DNA of 64,000 bases. Source: Galaxea fascicularis. Its lineage: Eukaryota > Cnidaria > Anthozoa > Scleractinia > Euphylliidae. The DNA lies in assembly GCA_948470475.1 (NCBI GenBank), contig OX419341.1, positions 4,929,353-4,993,352 of the forward strand, in the 5' to 3' direction. The notes under the pieces were generated by a model. That model was not told the DNA's origin, searched no databases, and was given only the letters and a program-made list of their open reading frames with translations. Below are positions 12,001 through 22,696 of the stretch, piece after piece. A program made the translations under genes and the position numbers. Position 1 is the first letter of the stretch; each line of letters starts with the position of its first letter.

Positions 12001-15000
12001 GGAGCGACTATGGCAATTAGCTGATTAGTAAGAGAAAGTTAACATTGAAAGTTAAAATAAGCTTTCCCCCCCCCCCACACACCCTCCCCCTCCTCCCTTT
12101 TAACCCTCTTCATTTGGTCCCACTCTCTCTCTCTCTCTCTCAAGAAAATTTGCATGAATTTGAAATCTTAGCGTAGGCTTAGTTTCAAACGGAGTCAGTA
12201 TATTTAGCTTTCCTGTTCACCTCCTAGAGCAAAGTTTTCCTTAGAGCATCATGAAGCTCAGTGAGGGAAAAATTCTAGCGAGATGCAGTGTCTGCCTCGT
12301 CTAATAACCTTCGTGCGTATTTATCTCGCAGGGGCTATGAAGTCGACTGTTAGGCGCATCGAAGGTTATTGTAGAGCTTTGCTTTCGGAGGTAAGGAGTC
12401 TTTAGCCTCAAAACGTAGGTGTCAGGGTTGATTTGTAAGCGCACATGGTGAAATTGGACTTGACTTTTGACCAGGCTAAAGACTTAGTAAAAATTTAGCA
12501 TGAAACAAGGGCTTGACAGAAGTTCGCTTGAAATCGTTTTTCAACATCCGGGACTTCAAGTAACTATCAGGCGACAACAAGATTTGCCTCGGTATTTCTG
12601 CGCGAAAACCGTAAGTTTTTCCAGTTTCTTGACTTGTTACCGCCCTTGCGGCTTTAGCGATTCTATGCTAGTGATCTGATAAGTGATGTGATAATTTGAA
12701 GTGTCATAATGTGTGATTTCCGGCCTCAAATCTAGTCGTAACATTTGCCACATGTTTGCGTAGATGTAATTTACCAAGAGCTTGCTGTTATTTGTGTTAA
12801 CCAGCAGGGAATTCGGTTTAAAACGTTGCTTGAATTCGTGCAAATCGATGCCTCTTTCCGACGGCAACTTTGCTCTCGGCAAGGCCAACGTTTCAGAGCA
12901 AGATTTGGGCAAAACTGACACTACTGCCCACAAGATAGTTCAGGTCAGAGGTTACGTCGATTTCATGTCTAATTATATAGCAAAAAGCCATGTTCTTTTT
13001 TTTTTCCTTTCGTCGACACTGTTATCTGGTAATAAGCAAAAAGTTAAGTGTCATTGTTGAGCAACGGAGGTAATAGCAAAGGAAGTTCTAAAAAGCCTCG
13101 AATTTTCGTCGACCCGGTTTTCATAAGGTCAGGTATATATTTCACAGGATTAGCAAATATGGGACTGATTTCACAGCCAAACTTGTTCAAATCACAACTC
13201 TTTTCGCATACAAATGTTACAGACCTTAGAAGACGGCTTTCAAGCCTAACATAAGTCCACGATCTTCACAATGTCTGCACTTTAAGCAAGTCACTAGCAT
13301 TTTAAGGTAATTTATGTCATGGCTATGACAAGAGCACTGTTTCATGTCTAAAGATTTGATCATCTCAAGGCAACTTCTCTGCTTTTTGCACTTAGAACTC
13401 TTCATTTGAACGTTTCCTATCGTTTTAAGTTGAATATGAGGGAATTCTGTGCAATTCGACCTATATGCTTGTAATAATTATTTCACAGGATTAGCAAATA
13501 TGGGACTGATTTCACAGCCAAACTTGTTCAAATCACAACTCTTTTCGCATACAAATGTTACAGACCTTAGAAGACGGCTTTCAAGCCTAACATAAGTCCA
13601 CGATCTTCACAATGTCTGCACTTTAAGCAAGTCACTAGCATTTTAAGGTAATTTATGTCATGGCTATGACAAGAGCACTGTTTCATGTCTAAAGATTTGA
13701 TCATCTCAAGGCAACTTCTCTGCTTTTTGCACTTAGAACTCTTCATTTGAACGTTTCCTATCGTTTTAAGTTGAATATGAGGGAATTCTGTGCAATTCGA
13801 CCTATATGCTTGTAATATCTACCTGGATTTTTGAAAACAGGGTCACAGGAAAGTTACACTAAGCCTTGTTTATTTTAGTGCTGAGGTGTATGTTTCCCCC
13901 TTCTATTCTTCTTCGTCTTTGCTTGTGCGAGGGGGGAGCGACTATGGCAATTAGCTGATTAGTAAGAGAAAGTTAACATTGAAAGTTAAAATAAGCTTTC
14001 CCCCCCCCCCCCACACACCCTCCCCCTCCTCCCTTTTAACCCTCTTCATTTGGTCCCACTCTCTCTCTCTCTCTCTCAAGAAAATTTGCATGAATTTGAA
14101 ATCTTAGCGTAGGCTTAGTTTCAAACGGAGTCAGTATATTTAGCTTTCCTGTTCACCTCCTAGAGCAAAGTTTTCCTTAGAGCATCATGAAGCTCAGTGA
14201 GGGAAAAATTCTAGCGAGATGCAGTGTCTGCCTCGTCTAATAACCTTCGTGCGTATTTATCTCGCAGGGGCTATGAAGTCGACTGTTAGGCGCATCGAAG
14301 GTTATTGTAGAGCTTTGCTTTCGGAGGTAAGGAGTCTTTAGCCTCAAAACGTAGGTGTCAGGGTTGATTTGTAAGCGCACATGGTGAAATTGGACTTGAC
14401 TTTTGACCAGGCTAAAGACTTAGTAAAAATTTAGCATGAAACAAGGGCTTGACAGAAGTTCGCTTGAAATCGTTTTTCAACATCCGGGACTTCAAGTAAC
14501 TATCAGGCGACAACAAGATTTGCCTCGGTATTTCTGCGCGAAAACCGTAAGTTTTTCCAGTTTCTTGACTTGTTACCGCCCTTGCGGCTTTAGCGATTCT
14601 ATGCTAGTGATCTGATAAGTGATGTGATAATTTGAAGTGTCATAATGTGTGATTTCCGGCCTCAAATCTAGTCGTAACATTTGCCACATGTTTGCGTAGA
14701 TGTAATTTACCAAGAGCTTGCTGTTATTTGTGTTAACCAGCAGGGAATTCGGTTTAAAACGTTGCTTGAATTCGTGCAAATCGATGCCTCTTTCCGACGG
14801 CAACTTTGCTCTCGGCAAGGCCAACGTTTCAGAGCAAGATTTGGGCAAAACTGACACTACTGCCCACAAGATAGTTCAGGTCAGAGGTTACGTCGATTTC
14901 ATGTCTAATTATATAGCAAAAAGCCATGTTCTTTTTTTTTTCCTTTCGTCGACACTGTTATCTGGTAATAAGCAAAAAGTTAAGTGTCATTGTTGAGCAA

Positions 15001-18000
15001 CGGAGGTAATAGCAAAGGAAGTTCTAAAAAGCCTCGAATTTTCGTCGACCCGGTTTTCATAAGGTCAGGTATATATTTCACAGGATTAGCAAATATGGGA
15101 CTGATTTCACAGCCAAACTTGTTCAAATCACAACTCTTTTCGCATACAAATGTTACAGACCTTAGAAGACGGCTTTCAAGCCTAACATAAGTCCACGATC
15201 TTCACAATGTCTGCACTTTAAGCAAGTCACTAGCATTTTAAGGTAATTTATGTCATGGCTATGACAAGAGCACTGTTTCATGTCTAAAGATTTGATCATC
15301 TCAAGGCAACTTCTCTGCTTTTTGCACTTAGAACTCTTCATTTGAACGTTTCCTATCGTTTTAAGTTGAATATGAGGGAATTCTGTGCAATTCGACCTAT
15401 ATGCTTGTAATAATTATTTCACAGGATTAGCAAATATGGGACTGATTTCACAGCCAAACTTGTTCAAATCACAACTCTTTTCGCATACAAATGTTACAGA
15501 CCTTAGAAGACGGCTTTCAAGCCTAACATAAGTCCACGATCTTCACAATGTCTGCACTTTAAGCAAGTCACTAGCATTTTAAGGTAATTTATGTCATGGC
15601 TATGACAAGAGCACTGTTTCATGTCTAAAGATTTGATCATCTCAAGGCAACTTCTCTGCTTTTTGCACTTAGAACTCTTCATTTGAACGTTTCCTATCGT
15701 TTTAAGTTGAATATGAGGGAATTCTGTGCAATTCGACCTATATGCTTGTAATATCTACCTGGATTTTTGAAAACAGGGTCACAGGAAAGTTACACTAAGC
15801 CTTGTTTATTTTAGTGCTGAGGTGTATGTTTCCCCCTTCTATTCTTCTTCGTCTTTGCTTGTGCGAGGGGGGAGCGACTATGGCAATTAGCTGATTAGTA
15901 AGAGAAAGTTAACATTGAAAGTTAAAATAAGCTTTCCCCCCCCCCCCACACACCCTCCCCCTCCTCCCTTTTAACCCTCTTCATTTGGTCCCACTCTCTC
16001 TCTCTCTCTCTCAAGAAAATTTGCATGAATTTGAAATCTTAGCGTAGGCTTAGTTTCAAACGGAGTCAGTATATTTAGCTTTCCTGTTCACCTCCTAGAG
16101 CAAAGTTTTCCTTAGAGCATCATGAAGCTCAGTGAGGGAAAAATTCTAGCGAGATGCAGTGTCTGCCTCGTCTAATAACCTTCGTGCGTATTTATCTCGC
16201 AGGGGCTATGAAGTCGACTGTTAGGCGCATCGAAGGTTATTGTAGAGCTTTGCTTTCGGAGGTAAGGAGTCTTTAGCCTCAAAACGTAGGTGTCAGGGTT
16301 GATTTGTAAGCGCACATGGTGAAATTGGACTTGACTTTTGACCAGGCTAAAGACTTAGTAAAAATTTAGCATGAAACAAGGGCTTGACAGAAGTTCGCTT
16401 GAAATCGTTTTTCAACATCCGGGACTTCAAGTAACTATCAGGCGACAACAAGATTTGCCTCGGTATTTCTGCGCGAAAACCGTAAGTTTTTCCAGTTTCT
16501 TGACTTGTTACCGCCCTTGCGGCTTTAGCGATTCTATGCTAGTGATCTGATAAGTGATGTGATAATTTGAAGTGTCATAATGTGTGATTTCCGGCCTCAA
16601 ATCTAGTCGTAACATTTGCCACATGTTTGCGTAGATGTAATTTACCAAGAGCTTGCTGTTATTTGTGTTAACCAGCAGGGAATTCGGTTTAAAACGTTGC
16701 TTGAATTCGTGCAAATCGATGCCTCTTTCCGACGGCAACTTTGCTCTCGGCAAGGCCAACGTTTCAGAGCAAGATTTGGGCAAAACTGACACTACTGCCC
16801 ACAAGATAGTTCAGGTCAGAGGTTACGTCGATTTCATGTCTAATTATATAGCAAAAAGCCATGTTCTTTTTTTTTTCCTTTCGTCGACACTGTTATCTGG
16901 TAATAAGCAAAAAGTTAAGTGTCATTGTTGAGCAACGGAGGTAATAGCAAAGGAAGTTCTAAAAAGCCTCGAATTTTCGTCGACCCGGTTTTCATAAGGT
17001 CAGGTATATATTTCACAGGATTAGCAAATATGGGACTGATTTCACAGCCAAACTTGTTCAAATCACAACTCTTTTCGCATACAAATGTTACAGACCTTAG
17101 AAGACGGCTTTCAAGCCTAACATAAGTCCACGATCTTCACAATGTCTGCACTTTAAGCAAGTCACTAGCATTTTAAGGTAATTTATGTCATGGCTATGAC
17201 AAGAGCACTGTTTCATGTCTAAAGATTTGATCATCTCAAGGCAACTTCTCTGCTTTTTGCACTTAGAACTCTTCATTTGAACGTTTCCTATCGTTTTAAG
17301 TTGAATATGAGGGAATTCTGTGCAATTCGACCTATATGCTTGTAATAATTATTTCACAGGATTAGCAAATATGGGACTGATTTCACAGCCAAACTTGTTC
17401 AAATCACAACTCTTTTCGCATACAAATGTTACAGACCTTAGAAGACGGCTTTCAAGCCTAACATAAGTCCACGATCTTCACAATGTCTGCACTTTAAGCA
17501 AGTCACTAGCATTTTAAGGTAATTTATGTCATGGCTATGACAAGAGCACTGTTTCATGTCTAAAGATTTGATCATCTCAAGGCAACTTCTCTGCTTTTTG
17601 CACTTAGAACTCTTCATTTGAACGTTTCCTATCGTTTTAAGTTGAATATGAGGGAATTCTGTGCAATTCGACCTATATGCTTGTAATATCTACCTGGATT
17701 TTTGAAAACAGGGTCACAGGAAAGTTACACTAAGCCTTGTTTATTTTAGTGCTGAGGTGTATGTTTCCCCCTTCTATTCTTCTTCGTCTTTGCTTGTGCG
17801 AGGGGGGAGCGACTATGGCAATTAGCTGATTAGTAAGAGAAAGTTAACATTGAAAGTTAAAATAAGCTTTCCCCCCCCCCCACACACCCTCCCCCTCCTC
17901 CCTTTTAACCCTCTTCATTTGGTCCCACTCTCTCTCTCTCTCTCTCAAGAAAATTTGCATGAATTTGAAATCTTAGCGTAGGCTTAGTTTCAAACGGAGT

Positions 18001-20881
18001 CAGTATATTTAGCTTTCCTGTTCACCTCCTAGAGCAAAGTTTTCCTTAGAGCATCATGAAGCTCAGTGAGGGAAAAATTCTAGCGAGATGCAGTGTCTGC
18101 CTCGTCTAATAACCTTCGTGCGTATTTATCTCGCAGGGGCTATGAAGTCGACTGTTAGGCGCATCGAAGGTTATTGTAGAGCTTTGCTTTCGGAGGTAAG
18201 GAGTCTTTAGCCTCAAAACGTAGGTGTCAGGGTTGATTTGTAAGCGCACATGGTGAAATTGGACTTGACTTTTGACCAGGCTAAAGACTTAGTAAAAATT
18301 TAGCATGAAACAAGGGCTTGACAGAAGTTCGCTTGAAATCGTTTTTCAACATCCGGGACTTCAAGTAACTATCAGGCGACAACAAGATTTGCCTCGGTAT
18401 TTCTGCGCGAAAACCGTAAGTTTTTCCAGTTTCTTGACTTGTTACCGCCCTTGCGGCTTTAGCGATTCTATGCTAGTGATCTGATAAGTGATGTGATAAT
18501 TTGAAGTGTCATAATGTGTGATTTCCGGCCTCAAATCTAGTCGTAACATTTGCCACATGTTTGCGTAGATGTAATTTACCAAGAGCTTGCTGTTATTTGT
18601 GTTAACCAGCAGGGAATTCGGTTTAAAACGTTGCTTGAATTCGTGCAAATCGATGCCTCTTTCCGACGGCAACTTTGCTCTCGGCAAGGCCAACGTTTCA
18701 GAGCAAGATTTGGGCAAAACTGACACTACTGCCCACAAGATAGTTCAGGTCAGAGGTTACGTCGATTTCATGTCTAATTATATAGCAAAAAGCCATGTTC
18801 TTTTTTTTTTCCTTTCGTCGACACTGTTATCTGGTAATAAGCAAAAAGTTAAGTGTCATTGTTGAGCAACGGAGGTAATAGCAAAGGAAGTTCTAAAAAG
18901 CCTCGAATTTTCGTCGACCCGGTTTTCATAAGGTCAGGTATATATATATATGAATAAATGTTTGAAAGAAAATTCGCCCAGAGTGGGATTTGAACCCACG
19001 TCCCCCCGTATACTAGTCGGGTGTGATAACCACTACACCATCAGGACAACCATGCTGGCAACATGGCAATCGAAGATGTGATTTACGTGGTAAGGAACGT
19101 GGGATCCCGGGGAATTTTTCTTTCAAGGTGACAAGGTAGGGGAAGCCTATAACTCCGTTTTGAAATCCAACTAAGGATCAAATTCATGATGCACGACCGA
19201 AGTCAACTTAGCGGATGACAATGGAGGATCCACAAGGGATACAGGCTATTTTCAATTAATATATACTGTATATGGAAGGGCCCCTAACCTTGTGCACCCC
19301 AAATAATCATATTGAACTGAATAAATGTTTGAAAGAAAATTCGCCCTGAGTGGGATTTGAACCCACGTCCCCCCGTATACTAGTCGGGTGTGATAACCAC
19401 TACACCATCAGGACAACCATGCTGGCAACGGGGAAGTCAACTTCGGTCGTGCATCATGAATTTGATCCTTAGTTGGATTTCAAAACGGAGTTATAGGCTT
19501 CCCCTACCTTGTCACCTTGAAAGAAAAATTCCCCGGGATCCCACGTTCCTTACCACGTAAATCACATCTTCGATTGCCATGTTGCCAGCATGGTTGTCCT
19601 GATGGTGTAGTGGTTATCACACCCGACTAGTATACGGGGGGACGTGGGTTCAAATCCCACTCAGGGCGAATTTTCTTTCAAACATTAATTCAGTTCAATA
19701 TGATTATTTGGGGTGCACAAGGTTAGGGGCCCTTCCATATATATATATATATATATATATATAAACAAAAAATCAATTTATTCAACATCAAATAGAAACT
19801 AACCTACGTTTTTTACTTGGTCCGTCTTTATTTGTTTTGACTGTTGTCCGTCATCAAATTTGAACTGAATTCAAGCTAAAGTAGGGGGCGGAGCTATCCC
19901 TTTTATAGTGCGTCTTCGTGTTTAATCTCTATTACAATAACGAAAGTGTGTTGTCTACAATTTTATCTCTGACTGGAACATGGGGTTTTCTTTTGTGATG
20001 TAGGCTGTTATGATGGCAAGGTGTACGTGTTCGACCGTTTTACCGGAGAAACACATTGGACATTTCAGACAGGTGCCGCCGTGAAAAGCTCTCCGTCCAT
20101 TGACCCGCAGACGGGGGTGGTATGGGTTGGGTCCCATGATCACCATCTCTATGGACTTGACATTGAAAACAAGCAATGCGTTTGCACTATTTGCTGTGGT
20201 AATGGATCTCTCTTTAGTTCCCCGTGCATTAGTGATGAGCCACATTTAGTTTTCATTGCAACTCTAACAGGAAGTGTTCATGCAATTGATGCCACAGGCC
20301 ACACAATCGTTTGGAGTCACCGGTGTCCCAAACCAGTTTTTGCGTCACCGTTGTTAATACCAACTGGCATTGTTTGTGCATGTGTTGATGGGGTTGTTTA
20401 CTGCTTTGATTTTCAAGGAAAACAACTGTGGCAGTTTGCTACCAGCGCTTCGGTTTTCTGTTCACCTACGTTCATTCGTGTGGAAAGCTCTGGTTATGTT
20501 CTCTTTGGCTCTCATGACAAATGTGTGTACTGTTTATCCCTACGTGGTGAGCTACAGTGGATGTTTCCTACCGACGCCCAAGTTTATTCGAGCCCGTTTG
20601 TTACTGAAGTAAACACAAGCACTCTCGAAACATGTCATGCAGCATTTCTTCGTGAAGTGTGTCATGCAACTCGCGAGAAGCGTGACTTGACCGAGACTCG
20701 GGTTGCAGTATTTGTTTTCTCTACTGTTGGAAAACTTTATGTTCTTGACCTACATTCCGGGGTTCTTTTAGATTCGTATTCATTACCTGGTGAAGTATTT
20801 TCCTCTCCAGTTGTAGTTGGTAATCGGTTGCTGGTTGGATGCAGGAATGATTACATATACTCACTTGAAATTGCCAACTAA
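3068..20881 (+). CDS. AASDH: Beta-alanine-activating enzyme / AASDH (ACSF4): adenylation domain, carrier domain, PQQ-type beta-propeller
   Basis: Cytosolic acyl-adenylating enzyme of the AASDH/ACSF4 family. Exons 3068-3666, 4564-4756, 5397-5796, 6109-7665 and 20004-20881 total 3627 nt (1208 aa). Every junction is GT-AG and in phase. Motifs: A3 QTSGTTGDPKSIKVPH (about residue 178), FGGESCPT (about 293), NLYGITE (about 318), TGDWAYVKDG and GRKDRQIKRMGKR (about 433), and A10 GHGKIDRNAL (about 527). A carrier-like site SGGSSFGAVRL (about 603) keeps the phosphopantetheine Ser, although the usual Asp before it is Ser. Seven-bladed PQQ/WD-like repeats (YDGKVYVFDRFTGETHWTF and similar) fill about 855-1208. 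The start has a good context (ACCATGG). The carrier-to-propeller linker (about 690-840) is long and Ser/Cys-rich, which explains the length above the roughly 1100 aa of human AASDH. A polyadenylation signal, AATAAA, lies at about 20909. Intron 4 holds the tandem array. Confidence 0.95.
3741..5095. repeat. Two related G-rich segments in AASDH introns 1 and 2
   Basis: Segments at about 3741-3925 and 4920-5095 share the pattern of GGAAATTCxAAG/GAG followed by long purine (GGGAGGGG) runs and a TTTTCTGGAACA or TTTTCTAGAAAA end. They look like diverged copies of one dispersed repeat. G runs could form quadruplexes. No coding evidence. Confidence 0.35.
5857..5913. repeat. Near-perfect palindrome in AASDH intron 3
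   Basis: Arms of about 27 bases (AATTATGACAGTCATTTGCA and its reverse complement) meet at an AATAATTATT centre, starting about 60 bases after the exon 3 donor. RNA from either strand would form a long hairpin. It may be a small MITE; no other copy is seen in the window. Confidence 0.6.
7666..8352 (+). other. Unique left part of AASDH intron 4, with a GATATCG cluster
   Basis: No exon is apparent. Between about 8169 and 8231 there is a cluster of CGATATCG-type motifs, with CCGATATCGC at one side and GCGATATCGG at the other as inverted ends and GACATCGG and GTCGATATCGC between. This could be a small hairpin or a transcription-factor cluster. The tandem array begins at 8353. Confidence 0.4.
8804..9415 (+). 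other. Candidate three-exon transcript in array unit 1 (copied in the other units)
   Basis: Three segments have splice-like edges. Exon A is 8804-8862 (TTATCTCGCAG before, GTAAGG after; it contains an 18-codon frame). Exon B is 8971-9082 (TTTAG before, GTAAGT after), with ATG at 8972 opening 37 codons to the donor. Exon C is 9280-9415 (CCAGCAG before, GTCAGA after). B and C join in phase 0 and end at TGA 9388-9390, giving a basic 73-aa product (QVTIRRQQDLPRYF; FRRQLCSRQGQRFRARF). A second frame stays open across exon C. I recognise no family. Without transcripts this could be chance or a decayed gene fragment. Confidence 0.25.
9609..10286 (+). repeat. Direct duplication of about 340 bases inside each long array unit
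   Basis: The segment beginning TTTCACAGGATTAGCAAATA occurs twice in direct order (about 9609-9947 and 9951-10286), joined by TAATTA. Units 1, 3, 4 and 5 have two copies, unit 2 has one (about 11546-11880), and unit 6 stops before it. This single change explains the 1594-base period of unit 2. No coding signal is evident. Confidence 0.9.
18976..19047 (-). tRNA. tRNA-Thr(AGU)-like sequence, probably SINE-derived
   Basis: The minus strand reads GTCCTGATGGTGTAGTGGTT at the 5' end, with anticodon loop CTAGTAT (AGT), T arm GTGGG-TTCAAAT-CCCAC and a TCTGGGC acceptor strand with one mismatch. There is also an A-A mismatch at the base of the anticodon loop. It lies in a repeated foldback, so a working gene is doubtful. 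Confidence 0.45.
19343..19414 (-). tRNA. tRNA-Thr(AGU)-like sequence, second minus-strand copy
   Basis: Same cloverleaf as the copy at 18976, with a fully paired acceptor (GTCCTGA with TCAGGGC, one G-T). Anticodon AGT. Flanked by the same TTTGAAAGAAAATTC sequence, which marks it as part of a repeat unit. Confidence 0.5.
19596..19667 (+). tRNA. tRNA-Thr(AGU)-like sequence, plus-strand copy
   Basis: Cloverleaf with GTCCTGA/TCAGGGC acceptor, GTG..CAC D stem, anticodon AGT and an intact T arm. It is the inverted partner of the two copies to its left. It shares the sense orientation of AASDH. Confidence 0.5.
19737..19763. repeat. TA dinucleotide run
   Basis: An uninterrupted TA microsatellite terminates the foldback cluster about 240 bases before AASDH exon 5. 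Confidence 0.9.
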
Positions 20882-21399
20882 AGGATTTGAATGTGAATCA
20901 CCTTCACTGAATAAACACCTTAAACTTGTTAATTTAACTCTTCTTCCATTTGCCATTTTAGGTTTCCACAATTTTCCTTCTTGTCTGAGAGCGGTTTTCA
21001 GTTGAATGTCGAAAGTAATAATAGTTTGCTTTGGTTTTACTGTTCTTCGCTCTGTGATTGGTCGCAAACCCGTAACTGAGTCTTGTGTGCGCGTATTTTC
21101 CCGCGCTGTGCGCTTGTTGCATGTAATTGCTTGGTATTCTGATTGGCTAATTCTACTGTTTGCGACTGTAGTGATTGGCACTCAATTGAAAACCGCTCCA
21201 GTATACTTTGTAATTGGTATTTCATTTACAGTTTTTTTTACTGTATTAATAGTTGCACAATTGAGCAATTGTAAATGCCTTTTACAAAACTCAAACGGCA
21301 GGTCTTCTTTTTCTAAATTCTTAATTTTATCTTGTACGTAAGCTCTCCCATATATATTTTTTAATTTTAATCATTTTCGTGTAAATATTTAATTTTTAT

Positions 21400-21490
21400 A
21401 AGTGTATTTTATTATGGTGTCCCCAATTAGTCTTCTTAGGCTAAACACATCGACACTTAAATAAAGGTCTTACTTACTTACTTACTTTTA
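21400..21490 (+). mobile_element. 3' tail of a non-LTR retroelement
   Basis: The sequence ends AATAAAGGTC followed by a CTTA/TTAC tetranucleotide run (CTTACTTACTTACTTAC), the usual look of a truncated LINE or its SINE partner. No reverse transcriptase frame accompanies it. Confidence 0.45.
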
Positions 21491-22129
21491 CAATTAGTCC
21501 CACAATTAATCCAGTACTTCACTACAAAGAAAACAGTACGCTGTACAAAAACCAGTCGCATAACTATCCCACAAAATATCGCAAATATCGTATCCCACTA
21601 TAATCTATACCGAGATTTTGCACATCTTAGATCACTTATTTTGCTTAGTCTAGCAAAAACATCAAGTTTCCTTTTAGTCTAAAACACAATCAGACTGTGC
21701 GACATTCATTCAATTGTTTCAATGATTAACTGGGAAAACGAAACAGTGTTAAGAACGTATTTCTATGATAACCCTGGACGATTAGACAATTTAACAAATC
21801 GCCTTTGGTACTAAACACCATTCAAGAAAAACAGTGGATCAAGATTTCTCTGGTCTATGGATGACGTCACTTTGAAATTCTTTACAAAATGTACGCGAAC
21901 AAAACCACTCAAAAATAATGCGAGAAGTGTTGCAAAACACATAAAATTTCCTTCCCAGCCCAGAATTTGTGGATGTAACCAAGTCAGTTTCTCATTCTCA
22001 TTCTGCAAGTGATTAGAACTGAAACAAATCTATTTTATACTACTCCCCGCTGCGAGAGTAGCTAGTAGCATGCAAAGATTGACTTATATGAATAAATACT
22101 TCATTGACCACTCCCCTATAGGGGCTTTT

Positions 22130-22350
22130 CAGGACCAATGAAACAAATAATACAAATGAACACAACAGATTTAAGAATCCCAACTGGCGGGAGGTAGACC
22201 AGTTGGCTATTTACAAAGATGACCGAGGTGTTAAACCAGGCAGAAACGCAGAACAACACCAGCTAGTGGCTAGAGTGGGATTCGAACCTGGGTCAGCACA
22301 ATGAAATACAGCGCCCTAAACCACTCGACCATCCTGCCTCCTCGACTTCC
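22130..22350 (-). repeat. tRNA-derived SINE
   Basis: The minus strand carries an A-box-like GATGGTCGAGTGGTTTAGGG and a B-box GGTTCGAATCCCACTC separated by about 30 bases, as in tRNA-derived SINEs. The anticodon region does not form a good stem, so this is not a tRNA gene. The body continues towards 22130. Confidence 0.5.
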
Positions 22351-22696
22351 CTGAGGGTCGCGGGTAAATTCTCGCTGGTCGCAGGTGAATTGTTGCAGGT
22401 CGCGGGTAAGTTAGTCAAGGCCTTTATAGAATGATCGTTTACTTTCCGATTTGCTAGTTGCTCTAATGTTTCACTGTCTTTCTTCTTGTTTATTTGCGTG
22501 GTTGATAATTTACTCGATCGGAAATATTGTCGCCCAGAAATATTGTCTCCACTCGTTTATGACGCCCCAATGAATAGAAAGAAGACGATGTCGCTGTATC
22601 AATATCATCAAACATGTCAAATGTCGGAAAATATTGGATAAGCGTTAGATCGATTTTAATAACCGTTCGGCCTTTATTTCATCGAGTATGGAAAAG

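Larger units (their letters stand above)
8353..18946 (+). repeat. Tandem array of about 1.93-kb units inside AASDH intron 4
   Basis: Units begin with ATATCTACCTGGATTTTTGA at 8353, 10287, 11881, 13815, 15751 and 17686, with periods of 1934, 1594, 1934, 1936 and 1935 bases. The sixth unit is cut at about 18946 within GGTCAGGTATATAT. Copies look almost identical: differences seen are mainly the length of a C run (about 11-14) plus presence or absence of one subrepeat. Such identity implies very recent amplification, gene conversion, or an assembly artefact. The unit matches no rRNA, snRNA or histone gene that I recognise. It contains a CT dinucleotide tract, a C run and exon-like segments described separately. 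The array occupies about 86% of the intron. Confidence 0.95.
18950..19742. repeat. Complex foldback cluster containing three tRNA-Thr-like copies
   Basis: The segment 18954-19205 recurs inverted at 19437-19685, and 19268-19435 (GGAAGGGCCCCTAACCTTGT...) recurs inverted at about 19590-19742. Three tRNA-like modules lie within it, two on minus and one on plus. Shared flanks (TTTGAAAGAAAATTCGCCC, GGTTGTCC) show the whole block moves together. It ends in a long TA run. It abuts the truncated end of the tandem array. Confidence 0.85.
20882..22696. other. Convergent intergenic region AASDH / HEPN-NB-ARC-TPR gene
   Basis: No gene is supported. It holds the AASDH 3' end (AATAAA near 20909), a repeat at about 21045-21190 with TTTTCCCGCGC and GATTGG motifs (related to 50192-50368), a retroelement tail (21400-21490), and a tRNA-derived SINE (22130-22350). 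The stretch 21500-22100 shows nothing I can assign. Confidence 0.6.

Noticed and set aside
9109..18865. Repeated 98-, 92- and 68-codon frames in the array as separate genes
   Set aside because: They recur only because the unit recurs. The 98-codon frame is antisense to the candidate exons and the 68-codon frame covers part of the subrepeat; none has family similarity.
8353..18946. CRISPR array or rDNA/histone cluster
   Set aside because: Units are 1.9 kb direct repeats without spacers, and none of the rRNA, snRNA or histone sequences I know is present. The U1-like string at the unit start (CTACCTGG) does not continue as U1.
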